Source: JBBKXJ01 sp037969395 (GTDB taxonomy: Bacteria > Pseudomonadota > Gammaproteobacteria > Pseudomonadales > JAUIET01). Taken from it: a stretch of DNA of 64,000 nt. The translations under genes were made by a program, and so were the position numbers. Positions 50,915-61,600 of this stretch are shown in pieces; within the stretch, counting starts at the first letter, position 1; each line of letters opens with the position of its first letter. Below the pieces are notes generated by a model that saw nothing but the letters and a program-made list of their open reading frames with translations, ran no database searches and had not been told where the DNA came from. Where the stretch lies: contig JBBKXJ010000018.1 of NCBI GenBank assembly GCA_037969395.1, positions 1 through 64,000 on the forward strand, given 5' to 3'.

Positions 50915-51865
50915 TTACTTTGCCAGTCGAGTGGCGATGCTATCCATCAGCTGCCCGGCGATGTCCAGGTCGTGCGCCGCATCCAGTTCGCGAATGCAGG
51001 TTGGGCTGGTGACGTTTATTTCGGTCAGATAATCGCCGATAACATCCACGCCGACGAACAATAACCCCTTCTCCTTTAAGAATGGCCCAATTTGTTCACA
51101 AATCCAGTAATCGCGGTCACTTAATTCACGCGCTTCGCCAGTCGCACCGGCGGCCAGATTGCCGCGCAGCTCACCCTTGGCAGGCACCCGCGCCAGTGCG
51201 TACGGCACCGGTACGGAGTCAATCATTAGAATTCGCTTGTCGCCATTGACGATTTCAGGAATGTAACGTTGTGCCATAATGGTATTTTTACCATTGTTGG
51301 TTAATGATTCGATAATTACACTCTGATTGGGATCACCGTCACGGACACGAAAAATATTAGTGCCGCCCATACCATCAAGTGGCTTGAAGATCACATCGTG
51401 GTATTGCTTCTGAAACTTTTTTAACAACGCCGCGTCGGCGCTAACGAGATGTTCGGGGCAACACTCGGGAAATAGAGTGGCCGCCATTTTTTCGTTGCAG
51501 TCGCGCAGGCTTTGTGGGCGATTAACAATGAGTGTGCCGAGCCGTTCGGCGGCTTCCAGAATATACGTTGTGTAAACGTATTCCATATCGAAAGGGGGAT
51601 CGATACGCATCAACACCACATCGAGCATATTTAATGCGTGATCTTCGGGATCGGCCAGTTCAAACCAGTTGGCCGGGTTGCGTGATACCTTGAGCCTGCG
51701 CATCGACGCGCGCGGCGATCCTCCTGTAAGATGCAGGTCATGTTGTTGAATATAATAAAGTTGCCAGCCCTTGCTCTGGGCGGCCCACAACATTGCCAGG
51801 GTACTGTCTTTTTTGTAATTGATGTTTTCGATGGGATCCATAACGACCCCAAGTGAGACGCTCAT
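50915..51865 (-). CDS. gshB: Glutathione synthetase
   Basis: GshB (316 aa) joins gamma-glutamylcysteine and glycine, using ATP. VVMDPIENINYKKDSTLAML at the start, the ATP-grasp segments VIFKPLDGMGGTNIFRV and IMAQRYIPEIVNGDKRILMIDSVPV, and GDYLTEINVTSPTCIRELD are diagnostic. It is divergent from pilG across a 214-base gap that contains a candidate promoter for the pil operon. Confidence 0.97.
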   Translation of the reverse strand: MSVSLGVVMDPIENINYKKDSTLAMLWAAQSKGWQLYYIQQHDLHLTGGSPRASMRRLKVSRNPANWFELADPEDHALNMLDVVLMRIDPPFDMEYVYTTYILEAAERLGTLIVNRPQSLRDCNEKMAATLFPECCPEHLVSADAALLKKFQKQYHDVIFKPLDGMGGTNIFRVRDGDPNQSVIIESLTNNGKNTIMAQRYIPEIVNGDKRILMIDSVPVPYALARVPAKGELRGNLAAGATGEARELSDRDYWICEQIGPFLKEKGLLFVGVDVIGDYLTEINVTSPTCIRELDAAHDLDIAGQLMDSIATRLAK

Positions 51866-51905
51866 GGCGGTTTCCTTGGAAGAAAAAAATAGTGACAGCT
51901 TTATT

Positions 51906-51934
51906 TTTACACGGTTCTATACTATTAATTTAAT
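51906..51934 (+). promoter_or_regulatory. Candidate promoter for the pilGHIJ-chpA operon
   Basis: TTTACA at 51906-51911, a 17-base spacer, and TTTAAT at 51929-51934 form a moderate sigma-70-like promoter in an AT-rich part of the gshB-pilG gap. The leader before pilG would be about 140 bases. No other hexamer pair is better in this gap. Confidence 0.4.
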
Positions 51935-52079
51935 GGGATATTAACAAACAATCTAAATCGTCGGTGAGCGGGGCATTTGCACGCAGTGTGAAGGTTCCAC
52001 GCGCCAACTTCCACCCTCTTCAGAGGTTGGGAAAACATTTATCAATAAACAGCGGTTTGCACAACCAACGGGCAGAACA

Positions 52080-52475
52080 ATGGAAGCAAATTTTGAAAGT
52101 TTAACAATCATGGTCATCGATGACAGCAAGACGATTCGCCGCACGGCGGAAACCTTGCTGAAAAAAGTTGGTTGTACCGTCATTACGGCTATCGATGGTT
52201 TCGACGCGTTGGCGAAAATCGCCGACAGCAAGCCCGATATTATCTTTGTCGACATTATGATGCCGCGTCTGGATGGCTATCAAACCTGTGCGCTGGTGAA
52301 GAATAACAGCGAATACAAATCCACCCCGGTCATTATGCTTTCCAGCAAAGACGGTTTGTTCGACAAGGCTAAAGGCCGTATCGTCGGGTCGGACCAGTAT
52401 TTGACCAAGCCATTTAGCAAGAACGAACTGCTGGGCGCTATTCAAGCCCAGGTTGAGCTCAGGCAAGCAAGCTAA
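52080..52475 (+). CDS. pilG: Twitching motility response regulator PilG
   Basis: PilG (131 aa) is a single-domain receiver of the Pil-Chp chemosensory system and promotes pilus extension. Acidic residues D14 and D15, phospho-acceptor D58 (IIFVDIMMPRLDG), the Ser/Thr position (IMLSSKDG) and Lys in YLTKPFSK are intact. An N-terminal extension of about 8 residues precedes the receiver. It is the first gene of the operon. Confidence 0.95.
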   Translation: MEANFESLTIMVIDDSKTIRRTAETLLKKVGCTVITAIDGFDALAKIADSKPDIIFVDIMMPRLDGYQTCALVKNNSEYKSTPVIMLSSKDGLFDKAKGRIVGSDQYLTKPFSKNELLGAIQAQVELRQAS

Positions 52476-52514
52476 TTCGCGAATCACGTTCGACTATTGC
52501 GTTACGGAGGTAAC

Positions 52515-52877
52515 ATGGTGCGCGTTCTTGTTGTGGACGATTCTCCAACCGAAACATTTAAGATTTCCAGCATGCTGAGCAAGCATGGCTACGACGTACT
52601 AACGGCTGACAGTGGCGAGCAAGGTGTGAATATTGCTAAAAAAGAACTGCCCGACGTGGTATTGATGGATATCGTCATGCCTGGTCTGAACGGGTTTCAA
52701 GCTACTCGCCAGCTGAGCAAAGGCGACACCACCAGCAAGATACCGGTTGTCATAGTTACCACCAAAGACCAAAAGACCGATAGAGTCTGGGGCGAGCGTC
52801 AGGGTGCCAAAGCTTACCTGACCAAGCCAGTCGACGAAAAGCTGCTGCTGAAAACCATCCAAGAAATGATTGGCTGA
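52515..52877 (+). CDS. pilH: Twitching motility response regulator PilH
   Basis: PilH (120 aa) is the second lone receiver of the Chp system and in Pseudomonas counterbalances PilG. D8/D9, phospho-acceptor D52 (VVLMDIVMPGLNG) and the YLTKPVDEK Lys are present. GGAGG at 52507-52510 region fixes the start at ATG 52515; the in-frame ATG at 52497 lies before that site. pilI starts 5 bases after its stop. Confidence 0.95.
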   Translation: MVRVLVVDDSPTETFKISSMLSKHGYDVLTADSGEQGVNIAKKELPDVVLMDIVMPGLNGFQATRQLSKGDTTSKIPVVIVTTKDQKTDRVWGERQGAKAYLTKPVDEKLLLKTIQEMIG

Positions 52878-52882
52878 GCAGC

Positions 52883-53425
52883 ATGGATATGTCGCATAGC
52901 GAACCCTTTGAATTGCTTCAGCACATTGCCGAATTAAGCACCCGCCATGCGTGTGGTTTGCCCGAGCGGGTGGACGTGCAACCGCTATGGAGCGGAGTGG
53001 GCTTTCAGTTGCGGGGCATGCGTTGTGTCGTACCCATGCAGGAAGTGGCAGAGATGCTGGTGCTTCCGGAATACACACGCATTCCCGGCGTGCAGCCGTG
53101 GGTGAAAGGCGTTGCCAATGTTCGTGGTCGGCTGTTGCCGATGCTTGATCTCGAAGTTTTTTTTGGCGGCCAATTAGATTCGGCGCGCAAGAAGCACCGC
53201 GTGCTGGCATTGGAAATTGGCGATTTTTACTGCGGCGTTATTGTCAACAGCGTGTACGGCATGCAGCATTTTCCGCTGGAAACCTATAGCGAGCAAGCCG
53301 GCGGGGACGACAGCATTGCGCCTTACAGCAAAGGGTCGTATGAGCACAACGGCAGAAAATGGACTGTGTTCAGTTTGTATGAGTTAGCGCGTGATCCGCA
53401 ATTTTTCAACGCGGCCCTGCATTAA
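52883..53425 (+). CDS. pilI: CheW-like coupling protein PilI
   Basis: PilI (180 aa) links the receptor PilJ to the kinase ChpA. The CheW domain spans about residues 40-175, with GMRCVVPMQEVAEMLVLPEYTRIPGVQPWVKGVANVRGRLLPMLDLEVFFGG as the typical beta-barrel start. It follows pilH by 5 bases, which supports coupled expression. Confidence 0.93.
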   Translation: MDMSHSEPFELLQHIAELSTRHACGLPERVDVQPLWSGVGFQLRGMRCVVPMQEVAEMLVLPEYTRIPGVQPWVKGVANVRGRLLPMLDLEVFFGGQLDSARKKHRVLALEIGDFYCGVIVNSVYGMQHFPLETYSEQAGGDDSIAPYSKGSYEHNGRKWTVFSLYELARDPQFFNAALH

Positions 53426-53485
53426 TAATTTGCAAGTAACACTATAACTTTTAAGCATCACTATGATTTTCTGGGAGCCCAGAGT

Positions 53486-55546
53486 ATGAACACGAAAAGC
53501 GCGAACCTTGGCAAGTTGCCAATGAGCCCAACCATTATTTTGCTGATCGGGGTATTCCTCGCCGCGACAGCGGCGTTCATCTATACCTTAACGGCGGTGA
53601 GTCGTACCGCGAGCGAAGACACCAGCTATAAAGAGCTGACATCGGAGCTGCGGGTGTCGGCGCAACAAGTTGCGACCAACTCGCGGCTGGCAATAGCCGG
53701 TGACGCCGAGGCATTTGCCCAGCTTGGCAACGCAAATCAGAACTTTAACCAAGCCGTGCAAACTCTTAAGCAGAGCGATCAGGGTCTGTTGTCTTCCGAG
53801 CTGGAAGATCTCAGTTCTACCTGGAAGCCAGTCAGCGAAGCGGCCGGCACTATTGTTGCTAACCAGGACCGCGTTCTGTTTTTACACGAAGTCGCCGCAA
53901 CCTTGAACGACTCTATTCCAGAGCTGCAGACTGAGTACAACAACGTCGTTGAAATTCTGCTTGAGCGCCGCGCGCCTTCCGACCAGGTCGCGGTTGCACA
54001 GAAGCAATCTTGGTTAGCCGAACGGATCGCCAGGAACGTCGACAAAATGTTAGAAGGTGGCAACAGCGCCAACGTGGCGGCCGACCAGTTTAACCTCGAC
54101 GCCAGCCTGTTTGGCAGCGTGCTTAACGGCATGTTGAACGGCAACTCGGCGTTGCGCATTAGCCGGGTGACTGATAAAGAGGCACGTTCCAGCCTGGAGG
54201 AAATCTCCAAGCTGTTTGAATTTGTTAGCGGTAGTGTCGACGAGATTTTCCAGGCGTCACCCGACTTGCTGAAAGCCCGTCAGGCGGCCGACACCGTTGT
54301 GGTTGGCGCACCCAAAATCATGACCCAAACCGATACCCTTGCCGACGAAGTCGAGCGGCTTGATGAGCGCCGCTCGATTACGCAAAACACGGTATGGATT
54401 TGCGGTGCCGGCATGCTGCTGACACTGGCTTTGATCGGTTTGCAGATGTTTGTCAACACGCGCAAGCGGCTGGCCGATGCGGCGCGAGACAATGAACAAA
54501 ATCAGGAAGCTATTCTGCGCCTGCTGGATGAGATCAGTGACCTGGCCGACGGTGACTTAACCACTACCGCAACGGTAACCGAGGACTTTACCGGCGCGAT
54601 CGCCGACTCGGTGAACTATACCATCGGCCAACTGCGAGTTTTGGTGTCGTCTATTAACGACACGGCCGTATCAGTATCCACATCGGCGGAAGCCAATCAA
54701 AAAGCGGCGCTGAGTCTGGCCGATGCATCAGAAAATCAGGCCCAGGAAATCGCCGGCGCATCAGCGGCGGTTAACGAGATGGCCGTGACCATCGACCAGG
54801 TATCTTCGAACGCGGCCGAGTCGGCTGCAGTAGCGGAGCGCTCGGTGAAAATCGCCAGCTCGGGTGGCCAGGTGGTACGTAATACCATCACCGGCATGGA
54901 CAATATACGCGAGCAAATTCAGGAAACCTCAAAACGTATTAAACGTCTGGGTGAGAGCTCGCAGGAAATTGGCGACATCGTCTCGCTGATTAACGACATT
55001 GCCGACCAGACCAACATTCTGGCACTGAACGCTGCTATTCAGGCGTCGATGGCCGGCGACGCAGGCCGCGGCTTCGCGGTAGTTGCCGATGAGGTACAGC
55101 GACTGGCGGAACGTTCCGGTGCGGCGACCAAGCAGATCGAGGCGCTGGTAAAAACAATTCAAACCGATACCAACGAAGCGGTTATATCGATGGAGCAAAC
55201 CACGACCGAAGTGGTGCGCGGTGCGCGCCTTGCGCAAGACGCCGGTGTAGCACTGGAAGAGATCGAAAACGTATCGACCAATCTGGCGGAGTTGATTCAA
55301 ACCATCTCCAACGCCTCGCGTCAGCAATCTTCTTCAGCAGGCAACATTTCCAACACCATGAAAGTGATTCAGGAAATCGCCTCGCAGGCATCAACTGGTA
55401 CTAAAACCAGTGCGTCATCTATTGGCGAGCTGGCGGGACTTGCTCACGATATGCGTAACTCGGTCGCCGGCTTCAAATTACCGCAAGACAGCGGCTCAGC
55501 GAAATCGAGCTACAACGCCAAGGACGGCTCCGACTACGGCAGCTAG
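53486..55546 (+). CDS. pilJ: Methyl-accepting chemotaxis protein PilJ
   Basis: PilJ (686 aa) is the pilus chemoreceptor. Transmembrane helices lie at about residues 17-37 and 302-322 and enclose a roughly 260-residue periplasmic part with PilJ-type N-terminal repeats. A HAMP-like region follows, then a long signalling coiled coil. The hairpin tip is DIADQTNILALNAAIQASMAGDAGRGFAVVADEVQRLAERS, as in other type IV pilus receptors. Nothing like pilK (CheR) follows it. Confidence 0.95.
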   Translation: MNTKSANLGKLPMSPTIILLIGVFLAATAAFIYTLTAVSRTASEDTSYKELTSELRVSAQQVATNSRLAIAGDAEAFAQLGNANQNFNQAVQTLKQSDQGLLSSELEDLSSTWKPVSEAAGTIVANQDRVLFLHEVAATLNDSIPELQTEYNNVVEILLERRAPSDQVAVAQKQSWLAERIARNVDKMLEGGNSANVAADQFNLDASLFGSVLNGMLNGNSALRISRVTDKEARSSLEEISKLFEFVSGSVDEIFQASPDLLKARQAADTVVVGAPKIMTQTDTLADEVERLDERRSITQNTVWICGAGMLLTLALIGLQMFVNTRKRLADAARDNEQNQEAILRLLDEISDLADGDLTTTATVTEDFTGAIADSVNYTIGQLRVLVSSINDTAVSVSTSAEANQKAALSLADASENQAQEIAGASAAVNEMAVTIDQVSSNAAESAAVAERSVKIASSGGQVVRNTITGMDNIREQIQETSKRIKRLGESSQEIGDIVSLINDIADQTNILALNAAIQASMAGDAGRGFAVVADEVQRLAERSGAATKQIEALVKTIQTDTNEAVISMEQTTTEVVRGARLAQDAGVALEEIENVSTNLAELIQTISNASRQQSSSAGNISNTMKVIQEIASQASTGTKTSASSIGELAGLAHDMRNSVAGFKLPQDSGSAKSSYNAKDGSDYGS

Positions 55547-55590
55547 TCGAAGTAGTTGAAGCTGGAATATGGAATTTTGATTAGCACCTT

Positions 55591-55624
55591 GCACTTGTGG
55601 CAGCAACTTTCGTTGCCCGAGTGC
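55591..55624 (+). repeat. Intercistronic hairpin between pilJ and chpA
   Basis: GCACT (55591-55595) pairs with AGTGC (55620-55624), and an inner stem near GGCAGCAAC (55599-55607) pairs with GTTGCC (55612-55617) around TTTC, with small bulges. It lies in the 127-base pilJ-chpA gap, where other genomes have pilK. It may attenuate or stabilise the transcript. No T-tract follows. Confidence 0.5.
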
Positions 55625-55673
55625 ATTGGTCAGCAGAGTAGCGTGGGCACAAATGGATCAAGCGAGAAACAGC

Positions 55674-58600
55674 ATGGCTGAAAAGCTGAATAACGTCGCG
55701 TTCGAGTGGGTTACCAACGAACTGGAAGAGATACTAAGACAGGCGCGTGGAGCGCTTGAAGCTTACGTCACCGACAGTAACGATTCCACTAAGCTGCGCT
55801 CTACACTGACGCACTGTCACCAGATTCACGGCACCTTAAGTATGGTGCAGCTGCACAACCTGGCCGCTATGGCACAGGAAATGGAAGCCGTCGCGCAGGC
55901 GCTGGTGAATCAGTCCACTCCCAACGAACATGCCGCTCTGGAAGTGTTGATGGCGGCACTGCTGCAAATGTCAGCGCTGCTGGACCGAGTCAATCAGATT
56001 AAATCCGACATAGTTGATGTTGCGCTGGAGCCGATCAAGGTAGAGCTACAGCGTGTGCGTGGCCCTGTTACTGGCGCTGCGCTTGAAACCACAGCCGCTA
56101 ACGATGTTAATGGCGAGGCAGCCTTTGCCAACAGGGTCAGCCGCGATGAGTTCGATCAGCTGCTCACTAAGCTGAGCAAAATGTTTCGTGTCGCTGTATT
56201 AAATGTGGTGCGCGACACTGAGACTGATAAAAATATCACCTTCCTGTCGCAAATCGGGCAACGTATTCACAAAATTAGTGAGCACAGCGCGCGCCAAAAT
56301 TTCTGGCAGCAGTGTTCGGCTGTTTTTGAGGCTTTGCTGGAAGGATCGCTAACTGTATCGACCAGGCTGAAGCAGCTGCTGGTAGAAATAGACAAAGAAG
56401 TGGTCGCGCTGGCCGAGACCGGACCGAAAGCGCTGGACAGCCACGCCCCCCCACAGCTGAGCAGCGACATTCGCCAGATTCTGGAGCCATGCGAATCGAA
56501 ACTGGCCATGCTGCTCGAGCTGCAAAAGCAATGGGCTAGCGAACTAAAAACTCCACAACAACTCGCGCAAATGGGCCCGGACCGGGACACCATGCGTTCG
56601 GTGGTGGAAGCGCTGCTGGAAGAATTGGGCAGCATCAAGGATTATCTGGATCTATATTTACGCAGCGCCGACCGTGATGATGTCGAACTGCGCCAGGCCT
56701 TGCCGGTGTTCAAGCGCGTTATCGATACGATTTTGATATTGGGTTTGGGCGATGCCCTGCGCATGTTAAAACGGCAGGCAGATACGGTCGAAAACATCAG
56801 TAGCGGTAATCGTCCTGCTGACAGCGAAACCTTAATGGAAGTTGCTGAAAGCATACTCAGCGTCGAGGCGATGCTTAAGGCAACGGTCAGCCAGGACAGT
56901 GTCGAGGTGGCCAGCCAGTCAACCGAGAAAGACCGACAGCTGGCAGCCGCTTACCAGTCGGTTATTCGCGAAGCTCGCGTTGGTATAGAACAGGTTAGAG
57001 AAGCGATTATTGAATTTATTGCCAATCAGTGGGACCGGGCGCGCTTGCAAAAAGTGCCGGCCATACTGGCTGAGGTGCGCGGCGCCTTATTAATACTGCC
57101 TTTAGAAGAGGCCGTGGCAGCTTTGTCATCTTGCGAGTGGTTTATCTGCGATGAACTGCTGGCGACCGACAACGTACCCGAATGGAAAATGCTCGATACG
57201 CTGGCTGATTCACTCACTAGCGTCGACTACTATCTCGAACGGCTGGCGGAAGATTCGATCACCGAAAGCGATGCCATTCTTGATGTAGCAATTGAAAGCG
57301 TTGCCGAGCTGGGCTTTCCCGTAACTAATCTCGATCAATGGCAACGCAATCCCGAGTTCTATCAGGATATAAGCGATACCGAGGACGATCATCTTGATAT
57401 TAGCGAATTCATGGTCGCTGATGAAGACGAAGCAGAAGCAACCCCGGTAGCATTGTCCGTGGTCGATGCGCCAGACGCGCCGACGGTTGACGAAGACACA
57501 CACGCCGAGGCCACGCCTACGCCGCAAGAGACTGCACCGGAAGCTGTTGCCGACGCGCCGTTCGAAGCCGTCGCGGCAGAGGTTGAAGAACAGCAAGACG
57601 ACTTGATTGACGATGAAATTATCGAGATTTTTATCGAAGAAGCCACCGAAGTGTTCGAAACTCTGGACGAATATTTACCGAAGCTGGTACAGGACGTAGG
57701 CGATAAGGATTCGTTAGCCGAAGTGCGGCGAGCTTTTCACACTTTAAAGGGCAGCGGTCGCATGGTCGGTGCTCTGGATGCGGGCGAGTTCGCGTGGAGT
57801 GTAGAGAATATGCTCAACCGCGTTACCGAGGGTAGTCAGACGCTGAACGGCGCCCACATAGAGGTGGCAATCCAGGCGCGCGCGGTAATGCCGAGCTTGA
57901 TCACGGCATTTGAGCAGCGCAGTAAAGTCGAATTACCTGCAGTGGTAGCGCTGTCGTCCATCGCAGAAAGTATTGCCGAAGGCGAACCACTTACCGAAGC
58001 CGCTGCTGTACAGGCGCGACTTGAAACGCAGCAACCTGAAGCGACTGAAGAGCCAGTTGCAGCAGCGGCTGACGAGCAATCCGTAACGGCTGAAGTTGCG
58101 GAAGAACTGCCCACGGCAGTTGAAGAATCACTGCCCGCGATCGACGAGCCCGATACCGACGAATCCGTGGCAGCCAACGCGGTCGATAGCGTCACTATAG
58201 AGGAGCCGTTGGCAGCAGATGTTGCTGACGACAGCGACGACGCTATGGATTTTGTAGTCGACGCTGCTGATATTGAGCTGGAAGATGTCGATGCCGACCC
58301 GGACTACGACGCCGCGCTATTGGAAATTTTCACCAACGAAGCACAAATCCATCTTGGTCTTATCGATAACTATGTCGCTGAATATCTCACCTCCGGCAAA
58401 AACGATGTGTCGAACGATTTACAGCGCGCATTGCATACCCTGAAAGGCAGCACACAAACGGCTAATGTTGACAGTATTGCGCGTTTTATTATGCCGCTGG
58501 AGTCATGCCTGAAGGATCTGCGCGAAAGAAATCTGCCCCTCAATGATACGTTCGTTGAAGTGTTGGACGACGCCGCAGCCCTGGCTCGCCAGGGGTTGGA

Positions 58601-61600
58601 ACTGCTACCCGAAACGAAAGCCGATGCGATTCCCGGCGTGCAGGGTTTGCTGCAGCGCATACAGCAGCTGCAAACGCAAATTGAACAGGAAGAGCTTGCC
58701 GCTAATGCTGAGGATGATGATACCGATTTCGGTATGTTCCTCGCCGACGGCATGGAAGGCGTGGCGTATGCGCAGCAACTGCTGGCAGAGGCGCAGCAGG
58801 GCAACTCTGTTAGTGATGCCTGTATACGCTCGGCGACCACACTGCGCGCACTTGAGCAAAGTGCGCAGCAGCTAAATCAGGAGACGGTTGAAAAACTTGC
58901 CGCTGCCAACGCGCAAATTTGTGAGCAGGCCGCAGCTGTCGAACAGCTGCCAGAAAACTTCTTTAGCTTGAATGCGCGCTCGCATGACGCCTTGAACGAT
59001 ATGTTCGACCGGCTTGCTGCCGGGCAGACACCGGAGCCGGCTAGCGAACTGATCGACGAGCTGCACAGCTTAGATTTAACGCCGACTCATACAGTTGGGC
59101 CAGTCGATGAAACAATAGAAGCTGAGCCGGTTGCTGACATCGAAGCGAATAGTTTCGAACTTGACGACGACGATCTGATTGAGGTCAGCCTCGATGTTGA
59201 TTCAGATGACGACATGGCCGACTTCGAAATCGGAAACTGGATGGAGGCGCGCGAGACACCGAGCGTCAAAGACGATACGGCAGATGAGGCTAACGCTGCC
59301 GCCGCTGACATCGACATTGAAATTGAAAGCGCAGATCTCTCCATAGCCATTGACGACGAAGTCGACCTCGACCTCGACCTCGATGCGGCTATGGAAGCAG
59401 AGGCTGAATTGCTTGCTGCCGCAACCCCCGGTCGCGATGAAATCAGCGCCTATCTCGGCAGCCAGTCTATGGATAACAGCCATAGCGATGAAGAAGACGA
59501 AATCAGCAGTGAAATCATTGAGATCTTCACCGAAGAAGCGGTCGACATACTACAAGGCATCGACGAAAGCGTGCATGCCTGGATTGACGAACCCGAAGAC
59601 AAACAACAGCTCGACGAGTTGCTACGTTTATTGCATACCTTGAAAGGCGGCGCGCGTCTGGCCGATCTGACAGAGCTCGGCGACATAAGCCATGACTGCG
59701 AGACTTTCTTGATCGATGCGCAGCAAAAAAATCGCGAAATCGACACGAAGTTCTTCAAAGAGCTGCAGGTATATGTCGACCAGATTACCAGCAACGTAGA
59801 CGTATTGCGTAGCGGCGGTGCAGCCGCTGAGCAACAGCAAACGACTGACAGCGCGTCGACTGATACTAGTCCGCTGCCGGATCGACCCGATAACGTTGTG
59901 CCGTTCAATCCACCGCAGTCCACCGTCAGCAATCCTTTCCCAGCCGGGTCAGCCGTGGCGAGTTCGACGATCGCTCCCATGAGCGCTGAAGCGAATGCCG
60001 TGTTCTCTTCCGAGGCGAGCAAGCGGGGCGCGCAGGAAGTGGTGCGCGTACCCAGTCAATTACTGGAGAACCTGGTTAACCTGGCCGGCGAGACCAGTAT
60101 CTCCCGCGCCCGCGCCGAAGAGCAGGTTAGTGAGTTCGGCTTCTCGCTGGAAGAAATGCAGTCTACCGTCGAACGCCTGCAGGAAAAGCTGCGGCGGTTG
60201 GAAATGGAAACCGAAGCGCAAATTCTGTTTCGTCAGGAACAGGTGGAGCAAGAGGGTTTGCAGGGCTTTGATCCGCTGGAAATGGATCGCTACTCGCACC
60301 TACAGACGCTGTCGCGCTCATTGATGGAGAGCGCCTCCGATTTGATGGATCTCAAGGGTACGTTAAACGAACGCGCGCGCGATATGGAAACGCTGCTATT
60401 GCAGCAGTCGCGTATCAATACCGATTTGCAGGAAGGGTTGATGCAGTCGCGTATGGTGCCATTTGCGCGTGTCGCGCCGCGGCTGCGCCGCATCGTGCGC
60501 CAGGTTAGCACCGAAGTGAACAAGCAGGTCAATTTTGACATGCTCAACACCGAAGGCGAAATGGATCGCAGCGTGCTGGAGCGCATGCTGCCGCCGCTTG
60601 AGCATATGCTGCGTAACTCGGTCGACCACGGCATTGAGTCCGAACAACAGCGGCTGGACGCGGGCAAACCGGCGGCTGGTCAAATCACCCTTGGTCTGGT
60701 GCGCGAAGGCAATGAAATCGTGTTGGTGCTGGAAGACGACGGCGCCGGTATCAATTTGGAAAAGGTCCGCAGCAAGGCTATCGACGCTGGCCTGATGGAT
60801 GCCGAAGCCGAACTTACGCCGCACGAAGTGCTGCAGTTTATTCTGGAGTCAGGTTTTAGTACGGCCACCGAAGTCACGCAGATTTCCGGTCGTGGTGTGG
60901 GACTTGACGTCGTTAACAGCGAAATCAAGCAGCTTGGCGGCAGCATGGATATACAGTCGCTGCAGGGGCATGGCACCAAGTTTATTATTCGATTGCCGTT
61001 TACCGTGTCAGTAAACCGTGCGTTGATGGTAACGGTTGCCGGCGACACTTACGCCATACCGCTGAATACCATTGAAGGTATTGTGCGCGTCAGCCCGTTC
61101 GAACTGGAAGCCTACTATCAGCCGGACGCACCGATGTTTGAGTACGCCGGCCAACCGTATTTGCTGCGCTATATCGGCTCGCTGTTGAGAGTGGATGCGC
61201 AGCCAAATATTCAGTCGCAGGGCTCACCGTTACCAGTCATCCTGGTGCGCGGCAACGATCACTCCATGGCGATTCAGGTAGATGAGCTGCACGGCAGCCG
61301 TGAAATCGTCGTGAAATCGCTAGGTGCTCAGTTTGGCATGGTGCAAGGCGTGTCTGGCGCTACGGTGTTAGGTGACGGCCGCGTTGTGGTTATTCTGGAT
61401 ATGCTTGCTTTGATTCGCAACGACGCACTGCATATGCATCGTGACGACTTTGTTATAGATCATGTCGAAGACGACATTGATCAGGCGCTGAAGGTCATGG
61501 TAGTGGATGATTCGGTGACAGTCCGTAAGGTTACCTCACGTTTTCTCGAGCGGCAGGGTATGGATGTTGTCGTCGCTCGCGACGGTGTCGAAGCCATGGC

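Noticed and set aside
55626..55673. Upstream TTG (55626) or ATG (55653) as the chpA start
   Set aside because: The residues before 55674 have no counterpart in Pseudomonas ChpA, whose N-terminus aligns with ATG 55674. The upstream ATG cannot be fully excluded.
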